DNA of 42,560 nt. Origin: an uncultured Eubacteriales bacterium (GTDB lineage: Bacteria; Bacillota; Clostridia; Christensenellales; RUG350). The first letter of the stretch is position 1; the number at the start of each line of letters is the position of its first letter. Location: assembly GCA_900315995.1 (NCBI GenBank), contig ONBF01000020.1, positions 1 to 42,560 of the forward strand, read 5' to 3'. The notes beneath the pieces are model-generated. The model searched no databases and was not told where the DNA came from. It was given only the letters and a program-made list of their open reading frames with translations. Below, in pieces: positions 7,639 through 14,834 of this stretch. The translations under genes were made by a program, and so were the position numbers.

Positions 7639-8337
7639 TTGTTTGAAGGTCTTTTTAATCTGCTTTCCGACGTAGTTTTATTTTCTTCATATATCGGCGC
7701 AAAAAGTACTTTTCCACGTCCGTTATCGCCGGAAAAAGAACGGGAATATCTGTTAAAAGCGAAAGACGGAGATCAAGACGCAAAAGACGTTTTAATCAAA
7801 CATAATCTTCGTCTCGTTGTACATATCGTTAAAAAATACAACAACTATAACGACGTGGACGAATTGATTTCGGTCGGCAGCATCGGTCTTATTAAGGCGA
7901 TAAACACTTACGAGATGGGTAAGGGAACGCAACTCGTCACATACGCCGCAAGATGTATTGAAAACGAAATACTTATGACGCTGAGAGCAAATAAAAAGCT
8001 TAAAAGTAACGTTTCGATAGACGCGCCTATGGGAACGGATAAGGACGGAAACGAAATATCTTTAATTGACGTTTTGTGTTCGGAAGAGGACTGTATATTC
8101 GATTCGGTCGAACACAGTATGCTTTCGGATAAACTCTTTGAACTCGTTAAAAACGTTCTTGACGAAAGAGAATATCGAACAATCGTATTAAGATACGGAC
8201 TGAACGGCTCTCCCGCGCTTACTCAGCGAGAAGTCGCAAAACTGTTCGGAATATCCCGTTCGTACGTATCGAGAATAGAAAAACGAGCTCTCAATAAGAT
8301 TAAAGTTAATATTGATCGTGAAGAATTGTTTATTTAG
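7639..8337 (+). CDS. sigK: RNA polymerase sporulation sigma factor SigK (pro-form), uninterrupted
   Basis: A 232-aa late mother-cell sigma factor. Region 2 ([47 protein letters not shown]) and the C-terminal helix-turn-helix (EVAKLFGISRSYVSRIEKR) are SigK-like. The N-terminus LFEGLFNLLSDVVLFSSYIG is a short hydrophobic pro-sequence like that removed by the SpoIVFB protease. The TTG at 7639 is chosen because GGAGG lies eight bases upstream of it; the in-frame ATG at 7615 would place that GGAGG inside the gene. The gene is continuous, with no skin-type insertion. It is followed within about 40 bases by the RNase P RNA gene. Confidence 0.92.
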   Translation: MFEGLFNLLSDVVLFSSYIGAKSTFPRPLSPEKEREYLLKAKDGDQDAKDVLIKHNLRLVVHIVKKYNNYNDVDELISVGSIGLIKAINTYEMGKGTQLVTYAARCIENEILMTLRANKKLKSNVSIDAPMGTDKDGNEISLIDVLCSEEDCIFDSVEHSMLSDKLFELVKNVLDEREYRTIVLRYGLNGSPALTQREVAKLFGISRSYVSRIEKRALNKIKVNIDREELFI

Positions 8338-8343
8338 ATATAC

Positions 8344-8372
8344 TTGACAAGTATTCGTATAAGAGTTACGAT
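8344..8372 (+). promoter_or_regulatory. SigA-type promoter of rnpB
   Basis: TTGACA (8344-8349), 17-bp spacer, TACGAT (8367-8372). The predicted start at about 8379 coincides with the first base of the P1 stem of the RNase P RNA. Confidence 0.8.
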
Positions 8373-8378
8373 TATTAT

Positions 8379-8703
8379 GAGTTAATCGGATGATCGCGTG
8401 TAGTAATTATACGAGGAAAGTCCGAGCACCGCAGAGCAGGACGCCGGCTAACTACCGGTGAAGGCGACTTCAAGGAAAGTGCAACAGAGATATACCGCCG
8501 AATATATTCGGTAAGGGTGGAAAGGGGAGGTAAAAGCTCACCGACGGATTTGGTAACTTATCCGCCATGTAAACCCCGTTCGGTGCAAGACAGGAAGCGT
8601 TTTAACGCGGCTCGCCAGCTTCCGGTATTCGCTTGAACGCATTGGTAACAATGCGCCTAGATAGATGGTCATCCAAGACAGAACTCGGCTTACAGATTAA
8701 CTC
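8379..8703 (+). ncRNA. rnpB: RNase P RNA (bacterial class A type)
   Basis: The catalytic RNA that matures tRNA 5' ends. The ends are set by a perfect P1 helix, GAGTTAAT (8379-8386) with ATTAACTC (8696-8703). Conserved elements in order are GAGGAAAGTCCGAGC near 8412, a central AACAGAGA, AGGGTGGAAAGG near 8513, a CCCCGTTCGGTGCAAGA segment near 8575, AGATAGATGGTCATC near 8660, and the 3' signature ACAGAACTCGGCTTACAGA. The GTAAGGGTGGAAAGG/P8-P9 layout favours the ancestral A type over the Bacillus B type. Own promoter and terminator flank it. The RNase P modulator gene rnpM is also in the window at 25.9 kb. Confidence 0.95.
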
Positions 8704-8708
8704 TTTAT

Positions 8709-8748
8709 CGGAAGTCTTACGTCAAATCGTATGGCTTCCGTTTTTTTT
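8709..8748 (+). terminator. Terminator of rnpB
   Basis: CGGAAG (8709-8714) pairs with CTTCCG (8735-8740) around a loop that has a small inner ACG/CGT stem, followed by eight T. Confidence 0.85.
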
Positions 8749-8773
8749 ATCCGTTAATGGCAATACTCTGAAT

Positions 8774-11335
8774 ATGATTTATGTGTTATTGTTTTTATCG
8801 GTTGTATCGGCGTCGGTTCTTCTTATCGAAATCGTATCGCATTTCGATAAGTATATGTTTTTTGTTAAAACGTATTTTATGAAAACAAGATTGAAAAACG
8901 CAAAAGCAAAAACTTCACGAAATAAACGGATACTTAATTCCGAGTGTTCGAAATTGATTGATAATATTCTGTCTTACGGAATTGAATACGTAAGTAAAAA
9001 TCCGCCGAAAACTTTGATAAAGCTGTATCGGGGATATAGTAGATTAGACGGAGTGAAAATGTTCAAGGATATATTATACGAGTCGAAATTCGATGCGTCA
9101 GCATTCAAAACTTTGATACTCGATTCAAAACTCGACTATATGGAAAGCGTTTTATCCGATTATATTTATAAATATTGTCTGTTGGAAGAAATTGTTTCAA
9201 CCGTCCGAATTATCAATAAATGCCGATTTGAATTCGAGGTTGCGTGCGCGTTCAAAAGACTTATAAAAATAGCCGATTTAATAGAATTAAATGTTATTTT
9301 CGAGAGACCGAACGGTGTACGGGTATGGCTTGAAAATAACGGCTTTAATTATAAAAAAGGCGCATATTTGGTTTCAAATAAAATTTACAAAACGGAATAT
9401 AAAAGTTTGAAATTAAAATGCGAAGATACGGATAATATCATATTTGCGCTGAATAATCGTTTCAAAATAAATTCGGCGTCGACTTTAAGTATATATACGA
9501 ATTGCGGAGAAATTTTTTGTGAAGACGCTGTGTCGGACGGTGCGGTTGAGTATCCGTTTTATTTAGAATCGCAAAAATTAAAAAATGTATTCGGCAAAAA
9601 ATCTTTAATTTGTTTATCAGACAGCATCGAGATAAATTATGATTTGAATACGGATAAAGAGTTATTGATAAAATTTTCTTTCCCGTATTTTGAAAGTATC
9701 GGATTCGGAAATGGGATAATGAGATTTAAGAAGAGCGGACTGACGATGCTTTTGAAAAATTCAAGCATCGCTTATATCGAACGAATCAATAACAGTATAG
9801 AAGTGTATCTTAACGTTACGCAAGGGGGCTATAATCTTATATACGGAACAAGAGCGTTGATTACTATCGGTGATATGCAAAAAAAATTGTTTTCATTGTG
9901 TCAACCGGTTAAAATTCATACACTGCTTTCGGAATCGGAAAACAATATAAAATACAGAAAAAAATATTTTGATAATGACGGAAATTTATGTGAAATAAAT
10001 TATAAACAACGTAATGAACTCAATATTGAATTTGAAGATAAGCCGATATATCTCAAAAAAGTTATGTTTTTTGACAAAACGGAAACATATTATCAATTCG
10101 GAAATTATTCGATAACCGTTTCATGTGATTACGATAAAACGTATTACAATATAATTTCGGATGCAATAGATATTAAACGTATTTTTATAAATGCCGAAAA
10201 CGGAAATTTTACTGCCGATAAGAATACTTTGCTTTTTTGTCGCAACGGTGAAACAAAAAAAATTAAAATATACGGTACGGATCGTGTTTCAATCAAGAAC
10301 GGAATTATTACCGCCGCAATCAAAAATAAAATAAGTATTAAACTCGGAACCGAAAAAAACTCGTCATATATGCTTCCCAAGACGATTGAATTAAATTCGC
10401 CCGATTTGGCGTTGAATCTTTTATTGCGACATCCGCTTAAATTTCAGTTGATAGGCATAACGGCATACGATACCGAGCCGAAAGAGATAGGACTTGACGC
10501 ATTTATAACTATGTTAAGTGCGCATATTTATATATGTCCCGATATTGTAATGAGAGCAATAGACGATTTGTTTACCGTTGATTTCACGATTGATAAAGGG
10601 TTGTATTTCTTCAATCTTGTATTCGATTGTGTTAAAACCATGCAAAACGACGATCTTTTGTGTAATGCGGATAATTCATATAAAATAGAAAAATTTCTTT
10701 TGAACGGTTATCAACATATTATCGACGGTAAAGAAAAGTACGCGATATTGTTCTTAACCTGCGTAAGCGAGTTCATCCCGTATGCAACTTCCGAATCGAA
10801 AGCAAAACTTATCGACTATATGGAAAACGTCAAAAGAAAATACGCTTTGAATTACAAAGAAGTTTGTGAATTGAAAGAAGAGTATCCCGTTATTTATTAT
10901 TCCGATTCGGACGATGGCGTAATAAAAGATATAATTAAAATGCATGAATATTCAAAAAACAAAGATGACGTATACGATATATTAAATAAACTTAACTCGA
11001 TTAAAAATTATATTTTCGGACGATCGGATAATCCGTATTCGTTTTCAAACGACGGAAAAAAATACGATACGATTTGCGCTTCTTTATTTTACAGAGTGTT
11101 TTTAGCGGATATTATAGGAATAAAACACGATAAAGGAAAATTGAAAATCGAACCGAATTTACCTAAAAGCTGGGATTATTGCAACGCGGTATTTCATTAC
11201 GATAACGGCGAATATCATTTATGTTTTATCAAGGGCGATAAAAAATCCGTACTTTGCGACGGCGTTGCTTCCGCAAACGACTCTATACCGCTTATTGCGG
11301 ACGATACGAAATACGTTGAAGTATATTACGATTAA
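8774..11335 (+). CDS. Membrane-anchored protein with a strongly diverged GH94-like C-terminal half
   Basis: A protein of 853 aa if it starts at ATG 8774; an open frame runs back into rnpB, but a start there would lie inside the RNA and its terminator. The N-terminus is one hydrophobic helix (MIYVLLFLSVVSASVLLIEI), then a basic helical region and a long beta-rich middle. The last ~90 residues (LFYRVFLADIIGIKHDKGKL, then PNLPKSWD, ending IPLIADDTKYVEVYYD) follow the C-terminal pattern of GH94 phosphorylases (YR...E.ILGI...L.I.P.IP..W...PL). A segment near residues 540-620 recalls the GH94 (alpha/alpha)6 catalytic core, but the usual GGAYGFRDQ-type sequence is reduced to EIGLDAFITM. I infer a relative of cellobiose/chitobiose phosphorylases or of the GH94 part of cyclic beta-glucan synthases that has lost most catalytic residues; function unknown. 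No clear ribosome-binding site. Confidence 0.6.
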   Translation: MIYVLLFLSVVSASVLLIEIVSHFDKYMFFVKTYFMKTRLKNAKAKTSRNKRILNSECSKLIDNILSYGIEYVSKNPPKTLIKLYRGYSRLDGVKMFKDILYESKFDASAFKTLILDSKLDYMESVLSDYIYKYCLLEEIVSTVRIINKCRFEFEVACAFKRLIKIADLIELNVIFERPNGVRVWLENNGFNYKKGAYLVSNKIYKTEYKSLKLKCEDTDNIIFALNNRFKINSASTLSIYTNCGEIFCEDAVSDGAVEYPFYLESQKLKNVFGKKSLICLSDSIEINYDLNTDKELLIKFSFPYFESIGFGNGIMRFKKSGLTMLLKNSSIAYIERINNSIEVYLNVTQGGYNLIYGTRALITIGDMQKKLFSLCQPVKIHTLLSESENNIKYRKKYFDNDGNLCEINYKQRNELNIEFEDKPIYLKKVMFFDKTETYYQFGNYSITVSCDYDKTYYNIISDAIDIKRIFINAENGNFTADKNTLLFCRNGETKKIKIYGTDRVSIKNGIITAAIKNKISIKLGTEKNSSYMLPKTIELNSPDLALNLLLRHPLKFQLIGITAYDTEPKEIGLDAFITMLSAHIYICPDIVMRAIDDLFTVDFTIDKGLYFFNLVFDCVKTMQNDDLLCNADNSYKIEKFLLNGYQHIIDGKEKYAILFLTCVSEFIPYATSESKAKLIDYMENVKRKYALNYKEVCELKEEYPVIYYSDSDDGVIKDIIKMHEYSKNKDDVYDILNKLNSIKNYIFGRSDNPYSFSNDGKKYDTICASLFYRVFLADIIGIKHDKGKLKIEPNLPKSWDYCNAVFHYDNGEYHLCFIKGDKKSVLCDGVASANDSIPLIADDTKYVEVYYD

Positions 11336-11372
11336 TTATAGACTAATAACGTTTTTTTTGATAAAATATTAC

Positions 11373-11398
11373 CGTTGAACGAATTAAGTCGTTTAACG
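11373..11398. promoter_or_regulatory. Hairpin/palindrome ahead of rarA
   Basis: CGTTGAACGA (11373-11382) pairs with TCGTTTAACG (11389-11398) through ten positions with one G-T pair, loop ATTAAG. No T run follows, and the rarA ribosome-binding site begins seven bases later. It could be a leader hairpin or an operator; no known repressor box was recognised. Confidence 0.45.
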
Positions 11399-11417
11399 TA
11401 ACTCGGAGTGATTGCAA

Positions 11418-12644
11418 ATGGATAATTTATTTGAAAATTTACATGACGATAAAAAACCGCTCGCGGAAAGGATGAGACCGAAAAATTTGAACGGATTCGT
11501 CGGTCAAAAACATATTCTCGGAAACGGAAAATTGTTAAGAAGATTGATTGAAGCAAAGCGCGTGCCGAGCGTAATATTCTACGGACCGCCCGGTACGGGC
11601 AAAACCACGCTTGCCGAAATAATAGCCGAAACCGCGGATTCGCAATTCGTTAAACTTAATGCCGTATCGAGCGGCGTCGCGGACGTTAAAGCTGTTATTG
11701 AACAAGCAAAAAAAGATTTTGAATTATACGGCAAAAAAACATATTTGCTTCTCGACGAGTGTCACAGATGGAGTAGAGCACAAAGTGATTCGTTGTTAGC
11801 CTCGCTTGAAAAAGGTTTTGTCAGTTTCATAGGCTGTACGACCGAAAACCCGTATTACAGTATGACGAGAGCAATAGTATCGAGATGTTCCGTTTTTGAA
11901 TTCAAAAGAATAGATTCAGAAGATATAAAGGAAGTTTTGAAACGGGCAATTGCCGCCGACAACGGATTAAATCGTTACAACGTCAGAATAGATGACGATG
12001 CGCTTGATTACTTTGCCGCCACTTGCGCGGGAGATATAAGAAGCGCGTTGAACGGTTTGGAACTCGGTGCGATTACAACGCCGTTAAATTCAGATTCCGA
12101 AATACATATTACCAAAGAAATAGCGGCAGAGTGTCTTCAAAAGAAAGCTTTAAGTCTCAATGAAAACACTTATTACCATCTTCTGAGTGCGTTTTGCAAA
12201 AGTTTAAGAGGTAGCGACGTTACGGCGGCGTTATATTATGCGAACCGCTTAATCGAAGCGGGGATAGAACCGCAGATTCTTGCGCGCAGAACAATAGCAC
12301 ATGCCTCCGAAGACGTCGGGATGAGTGATCCTATGGCTTTAATTCAAGCGTGCGCAAGTTTGTACGCGCTCGATAATCTCGGTATGCCCGAAGGAAATCT
12401 TGCTCTTACACAGGCAATAATTTATGTTTGTGAAGCAAAAAAAGACAATAACGTTGTAGTTGCTATGAATATGGCTCGGGATGACGCTGTCAATAATCCG
12501 GACGACAATATTCCCGAATATCTCAAAAATCATACCGAAGCAAGTAAATTTTATAAATATCCGCACGATTACGGCGGTTACGTGGAACAGCAGTACCTGC
12601 CTGACAGTCTTAAAAACAGAAATTATTATAAGAAAAAAAATTAG
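11418..12644 (+). CDS. rarA: Replication-associated recombination protein RarA (MgsA), clamp-loader-type AAA+ ATPase
   Basis: A 408-aa AAA+ ATPase that acts at stalled replication forks together with single-strand binding protein. It starts with the family signature PLAERMRPKNLNGFVGQKHIL, Walker A FYGPPGTGKTTLAEII, Walker B LLLDECHRWSRAQSD, the sensor-1 region GCTTENPYYSM and arginine finger SRCSVFEF. The C-terminal tetramerisation region has the MgsA pattern ARRTIAHASEDVGMSDP. The ATG at 11418 is nine bases from GGAG; a TTG two codons upstream is only three bases from it. It is a single gene between the GH94-like gene and rubrerythrin, both of which seem to be separate transcription units. 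Confidence 0.94.
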   Translation: MDNLFENLHDDKKPLAERMRPKNLNGFVGQKHILGNGKLLRRLIEAKRVPSVIFYGPPGTGKTTLAEIIAETADSQFVKLNAVSSGVADVKAVIEQAKKDFELYGKKTYLLLDECHRWSRAQSDSLLASLEKGFVSFIGCTTENPYYSMTRAIVSRCSVFEFKRIDSEDIKEVLKRAIAADNGLNRYNVRIDDDALDYFAATCAGDIRSALNGLELGAITTPLNSDSEIHITKEIAAECLQKKALSLNENTYYHLLSAFCKSLRGSDVTAALYYANRLIEAGIEPQILARRTIAHASEDVGMSDPMALIQACASLYALDNLGMPEGNLALTQAIIYVCEAKKDNNVVVAMNMARDDAVNNPDDNIPEYLKNHTEASKFYKYPHDYGGYVEQQYLPDSLKNRNYYKKKN

Positions 12645-12672
12645 CGGAAATCGTATTAAATTATAAATATAA

Positions 12673-12702
12673 TTGGACAATAACGATTTATTTTTATATA
12701 AT
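12673..12702 (+). promoter_or_regulatory. SigA-type promoter of rubrerythrin
   Basis: TTGGAC (12673-12678), 18-bp spacer, TATAAT (12697-12702), then a 30-base AT-rich leader with AAGGAGGAA before the ATG. Confidence 0.65.
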
Positions 12703-12734
12703 TATATATAATATACAAAAATAAGGAGGAATTT

Positions 12735-13268
12735 ATGGAATTAAAAGGCAGTAAAACGGAAAAAAACCTGCAAACCGCTTTTGCGGGAGAAAGTCAAGCC
12801 AGAAACAAATACGATTATTTTGCGTCGGTAGCTAAAAAAGAAGGCTATCAACAGATTGCGGCGTTTTTCGAAGAAACTTCCGCAAACGAGAAAGAACACG
12901 CAAAAATATGGGCGAAGCATTTGGGTGTTATCGGAACCACGGTTGATAATTTGGAAGCGGCTGCAAACGGCGAAAACTTCGAGTGGGTTTCTATGTACAA
13001 AGAGTTTGCGGAAATTGCAAAAGAAGAAGGCTTTCTTCAAATTGCCGCACAATTCGAAGGCGTTGCAAAAATAGAAAAAGCACATGAAGAAAGATACCGT
13101 GCATTGAAACTTAATATTGAAAATAACTTTGTATTCGGCAAAGACGACGTAGTTATGTGGAAATGCAGGAACTGCGGACACATACATATCGGTAAAAATG
13201 CTCCGCAATTATGTCCCGTTTGCGCGCATCCGCAAGCTTACTTTGAAGTGGAAAATAAAAATTATTGA
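12735..13268 (+). CDS. rbr: Rubrerythrin (diiron peroxidase)
   Basis: A 177-aa NADH-linked peroxide reductase of anaerobes. The N-terminal four-helix bundle has the diiron ligands as [27 protein letters not shown] and the second ExxH-type pair [13 protein letters not shown]; the C-terminal rubredoxin-like domain has both iron-binding pairs, [10 protein letters not shown] and [11 protein letters not shown]. Length and domain order are those of classical rubrerythrin. It has a strong ribosome-binding site (AAGGAGG), its own promoter and a strong terminator, so it is a single-gene unit. Its presence points to an anaerobe that meets occasional oxygen. Confidence 0.97.
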   Translation: MELKGSKTEKNLQTAFAGESQARNKYDYFASVAKKEGYQQIAAFFEETSANEKEHAKIWAKHLGVIGTTVDNLEAAANGENFEWVSMYKEFAEIAKEEGFLQIAAQFEGVAKIEKAHEERYRALKLNIENNFVFGKDDVVMWKCRNCGHIHIGKNAPQLCPVCAHPQAYFEVENKNY

Positions 13269-13283
13269 TATTTGATTACGCAT

Positions 13284-13321
13284 AAAAAGAAACCTCGCCA
13301 TAGTTGCGAGGTTTCTTTTTT
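13284..13321 (+). terminator. Terminator of rubrerythrin
   Basis: Perfect 15-bp stem AAAAAGAAACCTCGC / GCGAGGTTTCTTTTT (13284-13298 with 13306-13320), seven-base loop. The A and T runs are symmetric, so it could also work on the other strand. Confidence 0.95.
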
Positions 13322-13853
13322 ACAAAAAACCACGCAATTTCCGATATATCTTTATTCCGAATATATAACCGCTTGATGTTAATTAACAAAAAAATCTCCG
13401 CTCTCGCAATATTTATTTATCACAAAAAATATAAAGACCGATTAAAGTTATGTTTTATTAAAAAATAAAAATAATGATTAAATTATTGTTTTTTATATAT
13501 GGAAACAAATAAAATATTTTCGGAAATTTTGAATTAGAAATAGTCAGTTAAATCATATTTTATCGATTCGAGTAAAATATAAAAATAAAAAATTTTCGAT
13601 AAAATATGTATAATAATGCAAAAATATGTATATAAATAATATAATTTAATATTAGAAATTATTAAAAATATTAAATGCTTGAATTAAACGTAAATTTATT
13701 TACTCTGATTTAATCAAATAGATTGCGTTATATAATCATATATACATTTCATTTTATTGAATATAAATTATATTTATCAAATAAGAATCTTTAATATTGT
13801 ATATTTATACAAAAATTTATTTGATTTGATTTTACAAAAAGGTGTAAAAATCA
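13322..13853. other. Gene-free, extremely AT-rich spacer
   Basis: About 530 bases with no credible reading frame on either strand. The left 100 bases are only moderately AT-rich (for example ACCGCTTGATG and CTCCGCTCTCGC); from about 13430 it becomes almost pure A and T with many A and T tracts, so it is probably curved and easily melted. There is a 12-base direct repeat AAAATATGTATA at 13601-13612 and 13621-13632. I found no consensus DnaA boxes, hairpin terminator, or RNA gene. It may be decayed DNA or an AT-rich upstream region for ruvX. Confidence 0.7.
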
Positions 13854-13882
13854 TTGCGAAACGGGAAGAAATATTGTATTAT
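13854..13882 (+). promoter_or_regulatory. SigA-type promoter of ruvX-yrzB
   Basis: TTGCGA (13854-13859), 17-bp spacer, TATTAT (13877-13882). Start predicted near 13889, only a few bases before the ruvX ATG. Confidence 0.65.
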
Positions 13883-13893
13883 GTTCAAGAGAA

Positions 13894-14301
13894 ATGAAAC
13901 ATATGGCACTTGACGTCGGTGACGTCAGAATCGGAATAGCAATGAGCGATATGCTCGGAATAATCGCAAACGGTTACGAGACGTATATTCGTAAAAAAAA
14001 CGAGTCGGATTTCGTTTATTTGAGCGAATTGATTAAAAATAACGGTATAGGTACGGTTGTTATCGGGTTGCCTGTAAATATGAGCGGAGACGAGGGAAAT
14101 CGTGCTAAAATCGTGAGAGATTTTGCCGCTGAACTTCAAAAACGCGTCGATATTCCGATAGTGTTTCAAGACGAAAGATTAAGCACGGTTTCGGCGGAGC
14201 GAATTTTATTGGAAGCTGACGTCAGCCGAAATAAACGTAAAACAGTTATAGACAAGATTGCCGCGACGATTATTCTTCAAAGCTATCTCGACAAAAAATA
14301 A
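13894..14301 (+). CDS. ruvX: RuvX/YqgF RNase H-fold nuclease (putative Holliday junction resolvase / pre-16S rRNA nuclease)
   Basis: A 135-aa protein. The RNase H-fold start MALDVGDVRIGIAMSD carries the first catalytic Asp; VVIGLPVNMSG is the conserved central loop; DERLST is the family signature; and the final helix VIDKIAATIILQSYL holds the last acidic residue. YqgF in E. coli trims the 5' end of 16S rRNA and has also been described as a resolvase. The start at 13894 (MKHMALDVG) matches the usual N-terminal length; there is little Shine-Dalgarno sequence and a very short leader. It is followed by the yrzB homologue, the same order as in Bacillus (yrrK-yrzB). Confidence 0.93.
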   Translation: MKHMALDVGDVRIGIAMSDMLGIIANGYETYIRKKNESDFVYLSELIKNNGIGTVVIGLPVNMSGDEGNRAKIVRDFAAELQKRVDIPIVFQDERLSTVSAERILLEADVSRNKRKTVIDKIAATIILQSYLDKK

Positions 14302-14313
14302 AGGAGTAAACTT

Positions 14314-14619
14314 ATGTCTACACAAAAAAAACAACAAGCAGAAGAGACCGTTGAAGAAATCGAAGTTATTACTCTCGAAGACGAAAACGGAAAACAAAGT
14401 GAATTTCAAGTTATTGCAACGCTTGATTACGATGGTAGCACTTTCGCCGTTCTCGAAGAAAGAGAAGAGGCTGAAAGCGATTCCGAAAACGGTGAGGTTT
14501 TGATATTCAAAATCGCGGAAGAAGACGGGGAAGAATCTTTACTCCCCATCGATGACGACGCACTCGAAGAAAAAGTGTTTAATGAATTTTTGAAATTGTT
14601 AAACGCTGACAGTCAATAA
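14314..14619 (+). CDS. DUF1292 family acidic protein (YrzB-like)
   Basis: A 101-aa very acidic protein of the DUF1292/YrzB type: ITLEDENGKQSEFQVIATLDY, a central YAVLEE-like AVLEEREE, and a C-terminal LPIDDDALEEKVFNEFLKLL. Family members sit next to ruvX throughout Clostridia and Bacilli; no biochemical role is established. AAGGAG lies seven bases before the ATG, and the gap to ruvX is 12 bases, so the two are one operon. A terminator follows. Confidence 0.88.
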   Translation: MSTQKKQQAEETVEEIEVITLEDENGKQSEFQVIATLDYDGSTFAVLEEREEAESDSENGEVLIFKIAEEDGEESLLPIDDDALEEKVFNEFLKLLNADSQ

Positions 14620-14665
14620 ATATTATCTGTTGCCGACAGTTGATTTTATTAATACTGTTATTGAC

Positions 14666-14695
14666 GGGAATACGGAAAACGGATTCCCTTTTTTT
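14666..14695 (+). terminator. Terminator of ruvX-yrzB
   Basis: GGGAAT (14666-14671) pairs with ATTCCC (14683-14688) followed by seven T; the 11-base loop ACGGAAAACGG has no strong structure. Confidence 0.8.
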
Positions 14696-14768
14696 ATTTT
14701 CGATGCGTTTTTTATTTGCATAATGATTTTGTTTATGTTAATATATGTATAAATTTTATAAATTCGCA

Positions 14769-14812
14769 CCGTGTGTTACTTCTGTCGTCGTAATCGGCGG
14801 TTTTGCATACGG
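14769..14812 (+). promoter_or_regulatory. Structured 5' leader of rpsB
   Basis: An outer stem CCGTGTG (14769-14775) with CATACGG (14806-14812) encloses an inner hairpin GTCGTCG (14784-14790) with CGGCGGT (14795-14801), loop TAAT; several pairs are G-U. It is a GC-rich island in an AT-rich spacer, ends about 22 bases before rpsB and looks like an autoregulatory ribosomal-protein leader. I cannot match it to a specific published leader family. The promoter lies in the AT-rich stretch around 14730-14760 but no hexamer pair stands out. Confidence 0.5.
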
Positions 14813-14834
14813 GAGGGTTTAACAGGAGGTTTTT

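Noticed and set aside
8633-8773. Start of the GH94-like protein inside the RNase P RNA region
   Set aside because: The extended frame overlaps the 3' part of rnpB and its terminator; the hydrophobic N-terminus begins naturally at ATG 8774.
11373-11398. LexA (SOS) box ahead of rarA
   Set aside because: The Gram-positive SOS box pattern CGAACRNRYGTTYC is not matched; spacing and half-sites differ.
13322-13853. Replication origin
   Set aside because: It is AT-rich but has no cluster of TTATCCACA-type DnaA boxes and no dnaA, dnaN or rpmH neighbours.
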